Assembly: GCF_009296165.1 (NCBI RefSeq)
Contig: NZ_VUAZ01000134.1
Span: 1-62,702 of the forward strand
DNA length: 62,702 bases
DNA from: Pseudomonas kitaguniensis
Lineage (GTDB): Bacteria > Pseudomonadota > Gammaproteobacteria > Pseudomonadales > Pseudomonadaceae
Reading direction: 5' to 3'
The notes under the pieces are model-generated. The model searched no databases. It had not been told where the DNA came from and saw only the letters and a list, made by a program, of their open reading frames with translations. The position numbers and the translations under genes are program-made. Of the stretch, positions 45,010-52,861 are shown one piece after another; within the stretch, counting starts at the first letter, position 1, and each line of letters opens with the position of its first letter.

Positions 45010-45022
45010 TGAGTCCTTATCA
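45010..45022. promoter_or_regulatory. Candidate Fur half-site upstream of iron transporter
   Basis: TGAGTCCTTATCA fits the 6-1-6 Fur core at 9 of 12 positions, with one good half (TTATCA), 35 bases before the iron-binding protein start. Suggestive of iron repression, not proof. Confidence 0.3.
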
Positions 45023-45056
45023 TTTGCCCTCTTTTTGCAAATGAGAGACCGCACCC

Positions 45057-46061
45057 ATGTTGGCACCCAAGCGCCTCCTGACTGCCCTGGCACTCACCCT
45101 AATCGGCAGCACCACCGTGCAGGCAGCCGACGAAGTCGTGGTCTACTCCTCGCGCATCGACGAACTGATCAAGCCGGTATTTGACGCCTACACGAAAAAA
45201 ACCGGCGTACAGGTGAAGTTCATCACCGACAAAGAGGCTCCGCTGATGCAGCGCATCAAGGCCGAAGGCGAAAACGCCACGGCCGACCTGCTGCTCACCG
45301 TCGACGCCGGCAACCTTTGGCAGGCCGAGCAAATGGGTATCCTGCAACCGTTTACCTCCGATGTGATCAACAAAAACATTCCGCTGCAATATCGCTCATC
45401 CAACCACGCCTGGACCGGCTTGAGCCTGCGTGCGCGGACCATCGCCTATTCCACCGACCGCGTTAAGCCGGCTGACCTGACCACGTACGAAGCCTTGGCC
45501 GACAAGCAGTGGGAAGGCCGCTTGTGCCTGCGCACTGCGAAGAAGGTCTACAACCAATCGCTGACCGCCACCCTGATCGAAACCCATGGCGCGGCCAAGA
45601 CCGAAGAAATCGTCAAAGGCTGGGTCAACAACTTGTCCACCGACGTGTTCTCCGATGACATCGCAGTGCTTGAAGCGATTAACGCCGGGCAGTGCGACGT
45701 GGGCATCGTCAACACCTACTACTTTGGCCGCCTGCACAAAGAGAAGCCGGACCTGGCGGTGAAGCTGTTCTGGCCGAACCAGGGCGACCGTGGCGTACAC
45801 GTGAACCTGTCGGGCATTGGCCTGACCCAGCATGCGCCGCACCCGGAAGCGGCCAAGGCGTTGGTGGAGTGGATGACCACGCCGGAAGCGCAGAAGATCT
45901 TTGCCGATGTGAACCAGGAGTTCCCGGCTAACCCGGCCGTACCGCCATCGGCGGAAGTGGCGACCTGGGGCAAATTCGTCGCCGATACCTTGCCGGTGGA
46001 AGTGGCGGGCAAGCGCCAGGCTGAAGCCATTCGTTTGATGGACCGCGCCGGCTGGAACTGA
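45057..46061 (+). CDS. Iron(III) ABC transporter substrate-binding protein
   Basis: A 334-residue periplasmic protein, signal peptide cleaved after VQAAD or near, of the FbpA/FutA type: VVVYSSRIDELIKPVFDAYTKKTG, TADLLLTVDAGNLWQAE, and the paired Tyr motif NTYYFGRL that coordinates ferric iron in this family. It should deliver Fe3+ to the permease gene downstream. ATG at 45057. Confidence 0.9.
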   Translation: MLAPKRLLTALALTLIGSTTVQAADEVVVYSSRIDELIKPVFDAYTKKTGVQVKFITDKEAPLMQRIKAEGENATADLLLTVDAGNLWQAEQMGILQPFTSDVINKNIPLQYRSSNHAWTGLSLRARTIAYSTDRVKPADLTTYEALADKQWEGRLCLRTAKKVYNQSLTATLIETHGAAKTEEIVKGWVNNLSTDVFSDDIAVLEAINAGQCDVGIVNTYYFGRLHKEKPDLAVKLFWPNQGDRGVHVNLSGIGLTQHAPHPEAAKALVEWMTTPEAQKIFADVNQEFPANPAVPPSAEVATWGKFVADTLPVEVAGKRQAEAIRLMDRAGWN

Positions 46062-46122
46062 ATGTGTAAAAGGTGCGAGGCTCCCCTACAGCCTTGATGC
46101 AGCGCCGTCGAAAGCGCTTTTT

Positions 46123-46213
46123 TGTGGGAGCGGGCTTGCTCGCGATTGCGGTGTGTCAGATCAGTATTTTTCAACTGGCGAACCGCAATCGCGAGCAAGC
46201 CCGCTCCCACATT
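46123..46213. repeat. REP doublet (REPIN), GCGGGC subfamily
   Basis: Inverted units GTGGGAGCGGGCTTGCTCGC and complement flank a spacer of about 40 bases between the iron-binding protein and permease genes. As an mRNA hairpin it may stabilise the upstream transcript and lower permease expression. Confidence 0.9.
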
Positions 46214-46301
46214 TTATCGCGTTCGGCTTTTGAGCATGGCGGGGCTTGCCCGTCACTGTTTTGTGTCTGCCTTTAGATAACCCACTCACTGAGAATCCCT
46301 T

Positions 46302-47918
46302 TTGGCCCACCCCGCCCAACGTCGCTGGTACCTGCCGGTGTTCAGCGTCGCCGCCCTGGTGCTGCTGCCGCTGAGCGTGCTGTTGCTGTCCTGGCAAAGT
46401 ATCGATCAACAGATCTGGGCGCACCTGTGGGAGACCCAGATGCCGCGCCTGCTGGGCAACACCTTGACGCTGGTGCTGGGTGTCGGTGTCGGCGTGACGC
46501 TGTTGGGCGTGAGCCTTGCGTGGTTGACCAGCCTTTGCGAATTCCCTGGGCGGCGCTGGCTCGATTGGGCGTTGATGCTGCCCTTCGCGATTCCGGCCTA
46601 CGTGCTGGCCTTTGTGTTTGTCGGCCTGCTGGACTTCGCAGGCCCAGTGCAAACCCTGCTGCGTGAATGGTTCGGCACGGGCTTGCGCCTGCCGCGCGTT
46701 CGCTCTACCAGCGGCGTGATTATCGTGCTGGTGCTGGTGTTTTACCCGTATGTCTATCTGCTGGCGCGTAGCTCATTTTTAGCTCAGGGCAAAGGCCTGA
46801 TGGAAGCGGCGCGGGTACTCGGGCAATCACCCTGGCAAGCGTTCTGGCGCGTGGCGCTGCCCCTGGCGCGACCGGCAATTGGCGCGGGTGTGGCGTTGGC
46901 CTTGATGGAAACCCTGGCGGATTTCGGCGCCGTTTCGGTCTTCAACTTCGATACCTTCACCACCGCCATCTACAAAACCTGGTACGGCTTTTTCAGCCTG
47001 TCCAGCGCGGCCCAACTGGCGAGCCTGCTGCTGTTGGTGGTGATGCTGGTGCTGTACGGCGAACGGCGTGCGCGGGGTGCGAGTCGACCGAGCAATGAGC
47101 GGCCACGCGCCAAGGCGTTGTATCACCTGCGTGGGTTCAAGGCGGCAGCGGCCAGCGCGTGGTGTGGGGTGGTGTTTGCCTGCGCCTTCGTCATCCCGAT
47201 GCTGCAACTGATCGCCTGGTTCTGGCAGCGTGGCCGGTTTGACCTGGACGAGCGCTACACCGGCTTGATCATCCACACCCTGTATTTGGGTGGTATTGCC
47301 GCCCTGATCACTGTCAGCGTGGCGCTGGTACTGGCCTTTGCCAACCGGCTGGCGCCAACCCGGGCGATTCGCTCCGGCATCAGCCTGGCCAACGTCGGCT
47401 ATGCCTTGCCGGGCTCGGTGCTGGCAGTGTCGATCATGCTGGCGTTCAGCTACCTGGACCGCGCGCTGGTGGTGCCGCTGTCGGGTTGGTTCGGCGGCGC
47501 GGGCAAACCCTTGTTGCTCGGCAGCCTCTTGGCGCTGGTGCTGGCGTATCTGGTGCGTTTTCTGGCGGTGGCCTACGGGCCATTGGAAAACAGCTTGGCG
47601 CGAATTCGTCCGTCGTTACCGGAAGCGGCCCGCAGCCTCGGGGTGAGCGGCCCGCGACTGTTTTACAAAGTGTATCTGCCGTTGTTACTGCCAGGCACAT
47701 TGAGCGCGGCGCTGTTGGTATTCGTCGATGTACTGAAAGAGATGCCCGCGACCCTGCTAATGCGCCCGTTTGGCTGGGACACACTGGCGGTACGGATCTT
47801 TGAAATGACCAGTGAAGGCGAGTGGGCGCGGGCGTCGCTGCCGGCGTTGACCCTGGTATTGGTGGGCTTGTTGCCGGTGGTTGGCTTGATCCGGCGCTCA
47901 GCCCGTCAAATCGGCTAG
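46302..47918 (+). CDS. Iron(III) ABC transporter permease (FbpB-like)
   Basis: A 538-residue protein with two fused BPD permease domains, about twelve helices. EAA loops are at EAARVLGQSPWQAFWRVALPLARP and EAARSLGVSGPRLFYKVYLPLLLP. It opens with TTG (46302), an uncommon start, after GAGA; the next ATG is more than 40 codons in and would remove the first helix. No ATPase gene is adjacent, so the third component must be encoded elsewhere. Confidence 0.9.
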   Translation: MAHPAQRRWYLPVFSVAALVLLPLSVLLLSWQSIDQQIWAHLWETQMPRLLGNTLTLVLGVGVGVTLLGVSLAWLTSLCEFPGRRWLDWALMLPFAIPAYVLAFVFVGLLDFAGPVQTLLREWFGTGLRLPRVRSTSGVIIVLVLVFYPYVYLLARSSFLAQGKGLMEAARVLGQSPWQAFWRVALPLARPAIGAGVALALMETLADFGAVSVFNFDTFTTAIYKTWYGFFSLSSAAQLASLLLLVVMLVLYGERRARGASRPSNERPRAKALYHLRGFKAAAASAWCGVVFACAFVIPMLQLIAWFWQRGRFDLDERYTGLIIHTLYLGGIAALITVSVALVLAFANRLAPTRAIRSGISLANVGYALPGSVLAVSIMLAFSYLDRALVVPLSGWFGGAGKPLLLGSLLALVLAYLVRFLAVAYGPLENSLARIRPSLPEAARSLGVSGPRLFYKVYLPLLLPGTLSAALLVFVDVLKEMPATLLMRPFGWDTLAVRIFEMTSEGEWARASLPALTLVLVGLLPVVGLIRRSARQIG

Positions 47919-48074
47919 GTGTCAGTCCTACGGCTTGCGGCTACAATGCGCGGCATTCGGTGCGCTTCGTCTTTCGGGGTGAGTCGCTGTATGCCGCTGC
48001 AGGCCTCGTAATTCGGGGCGTATAGCGCACATGGCAATTCTGCGCATCTTCGCCAAGCCCGGAAGGAGAAACCC

Positions 48075-49156
48075 ATGGGACAGCGTACGCCTCTGTATGA
48101 CCTGCATCTCGCCCTCGGCGCGAAAATGGTCGATTTTGGCGGTTGGGATATGCCTCTGCACTATGGTTCGCAAGTTGAAGAGCACCATCAGGTGCGACGC
48201 GACTGTGGGGTGTTTGATGTATCTCATATGACCGTGATTGATGTCACAGGCCTTCAGGCCAAGGAATGGCTCCAGCATTTGCTGGCCAATGATGTTGATC
48301 GTTTGCAGGGCTGCGGCCGTGCGCTTTACAGCGCCATGCTCAATCAGCAGGGTGGCGTGGTGGACGACATGATTGTCTACCGTACCGAAACGGGTTATCG
48401 GCTGGTGGTCAACGCCGCTACGCGCGACCAGGATATGGCCTGGATGCAGGCACAGTTGGGCAACTACTCGGTGCAATTGCATGAACGGTCCGAGTTGGCC
48501 ATGCTGGCCATTCAAGGCCCGCATGCGCGGCAAAAAATCGCCGAGTTGGTTACCCAGTCGCGCGGCACGCTTATCCACGCGCTCAAGCCCTTTGAAGGCC
48601 AGGCGGATGGCGATTGGTTTATCGCCCGCACCGGTTACACCGGTGAAGACGGCCTCGAAATTGTGCTGCCAGCCGATCAGGCGCCGGGTTTTTTCAACGA
48701 CCTGGTCGGTGCGGGTATTTCACCCATCGGCCTCGGCGCCCGCGATACCCTGCGCCTGGAAGCCGGCATGAACCTGTATGGCCAGGATATTCACCAAGGT
48801 GTTTCGCCGCTGGCGGCCAACATGGCCTGGAGCATTGCCTGGGAGCCTGCTGCGCGCCAATTCATCGGGCGCGCGCCCTGGAGGCGGAAAAAGCCGCCGG
48901 TGTGCAGTCCAAATTGGTCGGGCTAGTGCTGGAAGAGCGGGGTGTTTTGCGCGCTCACCAAGTGGTTCGTATCGCCAATGTTGGCGAAGGGGAGATCACC
49001 AGTGGTAGTTTCTCTCCTACGCTGAGCAAATCCATTGCCCTGGCGCGCGTGCCGACGGCCACGGCTGATCGGGCCGAAGTGGAAATCCGCGGCAAGTGGT
49101 ACCCGGTTCGAGTGGTCAAACCGACCTTCGTGCGCCATGGCAAAACCTTGATCTAA
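48075..49156 (+). pseudogene. gcvT: Glycine cleavage system aminomethyltransferase, frameshifted
   Basis: The intact T protein would have about 360 residues: LYDLHLALGAKMVDFGGWDMPLHYGSQ, SHMTVIDVTG, GARDTLRLEAGMNLYGQD. The reading frame breaks near 48876, where one G restores FIGRAALEAEKAAG. The C-terminal barrel (KLVGLVLEERGVLR ... VRHGKTLI) is in the next frame. GcvT takes the aminomethyl group from GcvH and passes methylene to tetrahydrofolate. The ATG follows GGAAGGAG. The folate- and product-binding regions are in the first frame. Confidence 0.88.
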
Positions 49157-49208
49157 CTATTTCCGGCAGGCCAAAGGCCGCTGACATTTCTTCTTGAGGA
49201 CACAGACT

Positions 49209-49592
49209 ATGAGCAATATCCCTGCCGACCTGCGTTTTGCCGAAAGTCACGAATGGGCCCGTCTGGAAGCTGACGGCAGCGTGACCGTCGGTATCTCCGA
49301 CCATGCTCAGGAAGCGTTGGGTGATGTGGTGTTTGTTGAGTTGGCTGAAGTTGGCGCCACCTTTGGTGCGACCGACCAGGCTGGCGTGGTTGAATCGGTG
49401 AAAGCCGCTTCGGATATTTACGCCCCGATTGCTGGCGAAGTGATCGCCGTCAACGAAGAGCTGAGTGCCAGCCCTGAGCTGCTGAACTCCGACCCGTACG
49501 GCGCCTGGATCTTCAAGCTCAAGCCAAGCAACCCGGCAGACCTTGAAAAACTGCTGGACGCTGCCGGCTACAAATCCGCCATCGGCGAATAA
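49209..49592 (+). CDS. gcvH: Glycine cleavage system H protein
   Basis: A 127-residue lipoyl carrier: ESHEWARLEADGSVTVGISDHAQEALGD and the lipoylated lysine K65 in VVESVKAASDIYAP. It shuttles the aminomethyl intermediate between P, T and L proteins. 52 bases after gcvT. gcvP is not next to it, unlike the P. aeruginosa gcvT1-gcvH1-gcvP1 order I recall. Confidence 0.96.
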   Translation: MSNIPADLRFAESHEWARLEADGSVTVGISDHAQEALGDVVFVELAEVGATFGATDQAGVVESVKAASDIYAPIAGEVIAVNEELSASPELLNSDPYGAWIFKLKPSNPADLEKLLDAAGYKSAIGE

Positions 49593-49604
49593 ACGCACAA
49601 CCCC

Positions 49605-49695
49605 TGTGGGAGCGGGCTTGCTCGCGAATGCGGTCTGTCAGTAACAGATGTACTGATGGATACAGCGCATTTGCAAGCAAGCCCGCTCTCACATT
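49605..49695. repeat. REP doublet (REPIN), GCGGGC subfamily
   Basis: GTGGGAGCGGGCTTGCTCGC and a slightly decayed inverted copy (GCAAGCAAGCCCGCTCTCAC) flank a spacer, between gcvH and the convergent aminotransferase gene. Confidence 0.88.
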
Positions 49696-49717
49696 GTGCT
49701 GCGCCTGCCGTAAATGA

Positions 49718-50860
49718 TCAGTTTGCTTTCAATACCGCTTTCACCGCCGCAACCGACCGCTCGACGTCCGCCTCTGTCATCGCTGTAAACATCGGCAACG
49801 ACACGATCAAACGCCCAACACGCTCCGCTACCGGGAACATACCTTCCTTGAAACCCTGTGCCCGATAAAGGCTGAGCAGGTGGATCGGCGGGTAGTGATA
49901 GCCAATGCCCACGCCGTGAGCCTGCATCTGTTCCATGAACGTTGCGCGCGCAGGCAAGCCATCCTGACGCTCTGGCAGCACCAGTTGGAACAGGTGCCAG
50001 TTACTGTTTTCGAAATCCGCCGGCGGCAACTGCGCGCCGTATTGCGCTTCAAAATCACTGCCGAAGCACTTGAAGTAGTGGCGTGCCAGGTTCTGACGGT
50101 GCGCGGTGATCTTCTCGATGTGCGCAAACTGCCCCAGGCCGATGGCGGCGGCAATGTCGGTCATGTTGAATTTGCCGCCCAACACATCCACGTCCAAGCC
50201 ATCGAAGCCGGTACGGGTCACACCTTGCAGGCGGTACTTTTCGGCCAGGCGCGCTTCTTCGGCGTTATTCAGCACCAGGCAGCCGCCCTCGGAGGACGTA
50301 ATGTTCTTGTTCGCCTGGAAGCTGAACGATACGAAGTCACCGGTCGCGCCGATACGCTCACCGTCCCAGCTGGAGCCCAAGGCTTGGGCGGCGTCTTCGA
50401 CGATACGCAGGTTGTACTTGTTGGCCAGTGCATACAGCATCGGCATGTCCAGCGGCAGCCCCGCCAGGTAAACCGGAATGATCGCCTTGGTGCGTGGTGT
50501 GATCGCGGCTTCCACCTGGGCCAGGTCGATATTGCGCGTGATCGGGTCGATGTCGGCAAACACCGGCGTGGCGCCGACTTCCAGAATCACGTTGGCCGTG
50601 GCGACCCAGGAAATCGGTGTGGTAATGACTTCATCCCCAGGGCCAATCCCGGCGATGCGCAAGGCAATCTCCATGGTGCACGTGCCGGAGTTGAATGTGC
50701 GTACCGGCCGGCCGCCAAAGTATTCCGACAGTTGCGCTTCGAATGCCTGCACTTTCGGTCCGCTGGTGATCCAGCCCGAGCGTAATACATCGCCGACCGC
50801 CGAGATGGTGGCTTCATCAATGGTAGGTTTGGAGAACGGCAGAAAGGGCTGTTGGCTCAT
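49718..50860 (-). CDS. DegT/DnrJ/EryC1/StrS family PLP aminotransferase
   Basis: A 380-residue sugar-type aminotransferase: FNSGTCTMEIALRIAGIGPGDEVITTPISW, VEDAAQALGSSWDGERIG, and PLP lysine K185 in SFSFQANKNITSSEGG. Length and motifs fit ArnB/WecE-like enzymes that aminate nucleotide-linked keto sugars. There is no sugar cluster around it, so the pathway is unknown. ATG 50860 gives a family-typical start; the upstream in-frame extension of 46 codons is unlikely. Confidence 0.92.
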   Translation of the reverse strand: MSQQPFLPFSKPTIDEATISAVGDVLRSGWITSGPKVQAFEAQLSEYFGGRPVRTFNSGTCTMEIALRIAGIGPGDEVITTPISWVATANVILEVGATPVFADIDPITRNIDLAQVEAAITPRTKAIIPVYLAGLPLDMPMLYALANKYNLRIVEDAAQALGSSWDGERIGATGDFVSFSFQANKNITSSEGGCLVLNNAEEARLAEKYRLQGVTRTGFDGLDVDVLGGKFNMTDIAAAIGLGQFAHIEKITAHRQNLARHYFKCFGSDFEAQYGAQLPPADFENSNWHLFQLVLPERQDGLPARATFMEQMQAHGVGIGYHYPPIHLLSLYRAQGFKEGMFPVAERVGRLIVSLPMFTAMTEADVERSVAAVKAVLKAN

Positions 50861-50978
50861 AACGACGAAGGCATCCGTTTCAGATAGGCGATGAGTGGGG
50901 TACGTATCAGTACCCGCATGGTTACACGACTCGACTGAATATAGCCTGTCACCCGTGAATGAATCGTCATGCCGGGCA

Positions 50979-51008
50979 CAAAAAAAAGCCGCTCCCAAAG
51001 AGCGGCAT
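50979..51008 (-). terminator. Intrinsic terminator of the DUF2388 gene
   Basis: On the minus strand a stem GCCGCTC/GAGCGGC with loop TTTGG is followed by a run of eight T residues, 17 bases after the DUF2388 stop. Confidence 0.9.
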
Positions 51009-51024
51009 TTCTTATGCGGGGTGG

Positions 51025-51339
51025 TTACTCGGTCACAGCGTTTTTCGCCAGGATCGCGCTGGCCAGCTCCATGTCCGTTGCCTGCAGGGTAGGGTTATCG
51101 GCGCGGACTTTTTGCATGGCAGCTTCCAGATACGGGCCACGGATACCGCCGTTGCTGGCAACAAAGCTGCCCGCGTCGTCTCGGGCGGCTACCACTAGCT
51201 TGTGGTCCTTGAAGGTCAGGTATGTCGAGCCAGTAGTGGCGCCCGAGGAAATGACATTGCGCCAGAAGCTATCGGCCATGGCTGAACCGACAGGTAGGGA
51301 AAGCACAGCGAGGGTCGCGACAGCATATTTGAGACGCAT
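51025..51339 (-). CDS. DUF2388 domain-containing protein
   Basis: A 104-residue exported protein, signal peptide cleaved after SAMA, with the family core SFWRNVISSGATTGSTYLTFKDHKLVVAARDDAGSFVASNGG (split over strands) and ATDMELASAILAKN. DUF2388 proteins are small and Pseudomonas-typical, often in tandem, of unknown function. Here it is single and has its own terminator. Confidence 0.9.
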   Translation of the reverse strand: MRLKYAVATLAVLSLPVGSAMADSFWRNVISSGATTGSTYLTFKDHKLVVAARDDAGSFVASNGGIRGPYLEAAMQKVRADNPTLQATDMELASAILAKNAVTE

Positions 51340-51407
51340 GGTGGGTAACTCCGGTGGGTTATCTGTACGTTATGATTGTGTTTAGCCCAACTGAGTTCCC
51401 TCACGGG

Positions 51408-51854
51408 CTAAACCGTTTCGACCTTCAACATCGTCCCATCCTGCCCAATCACCCGTACTTGGGTGCCTACAGGGCTGTCTGGTCCGCAGGCGATCCATAC
51501 ACCATCGCCGACTTTTATCTTGCCTCGGCCATCGACAATCGCCTGATGCACCATAAACGTGCGCCCGATCAACTCGGAACCACGCATGTTCAGCCCCGGC
51601 TGGTCGCTGACCTTTGCGCTGCTGCGCTGGCGCTTCCACCAGTACACCGCCGTCAGAATCGACAGCACGGCGAATAGCAGCAGTTGCCATTCCAGGCCAA
51701 GCGGCGGCACCAGAAACTTGATCACGCCCACGGCGGCTGCGGCGATGCCCATCCACAACAGGTAACCACCGGTGCCAAATACTTCAAGAATCAACAGCAC
51801 GGTGCCCAGTGCCAACCAATCCCAAAACGATAGATGCTGCAGGAAATCCCACAT
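51408..51854 (-). CDS. NfeD family protein
   Basis: A 148-residue membrane protein with two or three helices (LALGTVLLILEVFGTGGYLLWMGIA, LLLFAVLSILTAVYW) and a C-terminal OB-fold domain (IGRTFMVHQAIVDGRGKIKVGDGVWIACG). NfeD partners SPFH proteins in membrane quality control. It follows the SPFH gene by 10 bases, matching the common stomatin-NfeD pair. ATG 51854 is chosen over a longer form that would overlap the SPFH stop. Confidence 0.9.
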   Translation of the reverse strand: MWDFLQHLSFWDWLALGTVLLILEVFGTGGYLLWMGIAAAAVGVIKFLVPPLGLEWQLLLFAVLSILTAVYWWKRQRSSAKVSDQPGLNMRGSELIGRTFMVHQAIVDGRGKIKVGDGVWIACGPDSPVGTQVRVIGQDGTMLKVETV

Positions 51855-51864
51855 GGCGATTGCC

Positions 51865-52784
51865 TCAGCCTTTTTTGTTTTCGAAGGTTGCCTTGACGAT
51901 TTCGCCGATACCACCGACGGCGCCAATCACCTGGCTGGCTTCCAGCGGCATCAGGATGACTTTGCTATTGTTGGCCGAGGCGAGTTTGCCCAGTGCATCA
52001 ATGTATTTTTGCGCGACGAAGTAGTTGATGGCCTGCACGTTACCGGTGGCGATTGCTTCGGAGACCACCTGGGTCGCGCGGGCCTCTGCCTCTGCCTGAC
52101 GTTCACGCGCTTCAGACTCGAGGAACGCGGCTTGGCGCCCACCTTCGGCTTCTAGAATTTGTGCCTGCTTCTTGCCCTCTGCCGTCAGGATCGCCGATGC
52201 GCGCAAGCCTTCGGCTTCCAGGATTTGCGCACGCTTGATGCGCTCGGCTTTCATCTGGCCAGACATTGCGGCCATCAGGTCGGCAGGCGGGCTGATGTCC
52301 TTGATCTCGATACGCGTGATCTTGATGCCCCACGTGCCGTGGCTTCGTCGACGGTACGCAACAGTTTTTCGTTGATGCCGTCGCGCTGGCTGAGCATTGC
52401 ATCCAGCTCCATGGAGCCCAGCACCGTGCGGATATTGGTTTGCAGCAGGTTGCGAATGGCGTGCTCGAGGTTGTTCACCTCGTACGCAGCCTGTGCCGTA
52501 TTGACCACCTGAAAGAAGCACACGGCATCGATTTGCACGGTAGCGTTGTCGGCGGTGATCACTTCCTGGGGCGGTATATCCAGCACGCTTTCCATCACGT
52601 TGATCTTGCGGCCGATACGGTCCATGACCGGGATGATGATGTTCAGGCCAGGCTTTAGGGTGTTGGTGTAGCGGCCGAAACGTTCGACCGTCCACTGGTA
52701 GCCCTGAGGCACCACTTTAAAACCCATGAACAGGATGGCAATCGCCAAACCCACGAAAAGAAGCAGTACGGTTCCAATCTGCAT
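51865..52784 (-). pseudogene. SPFH/stomatin-like membrane protein (QmcA type), frameshifted
   Basis: The intact protein would have about 306 residues: one N-terminal membrane helix (VLLLFVGLAIAILFMGFKVV), the SPFH domain (GYQWTVERFGRYTNTLKPGLN, ERNLLQTNIRTVLG-type), then helical EAEGLRASAILTAEGKKQAQ repeats forming the oligomerisation coiled coil. The frame changes near 52334, where one C restores VDEATAPWGIKITRI. QmcA-like proteins form ring scaffolds and associate with NfeD, the next gene. Confidence 0.87.
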
Positions 52785-52861
52785 AACGATTCCTTATCTG
52801 GTTGTGTCAGTGAAACAACGTTGGGCCGATTGTAACGGTCTGCTCACCGATAAGGAGGGTT

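Noticed and set aside
47919..48074. Glycine riboswitch upstream of gcvT
   Set aside because: The 156-base gap lacks the conserved glycine aptamer blocks; nothing pairs as expected.
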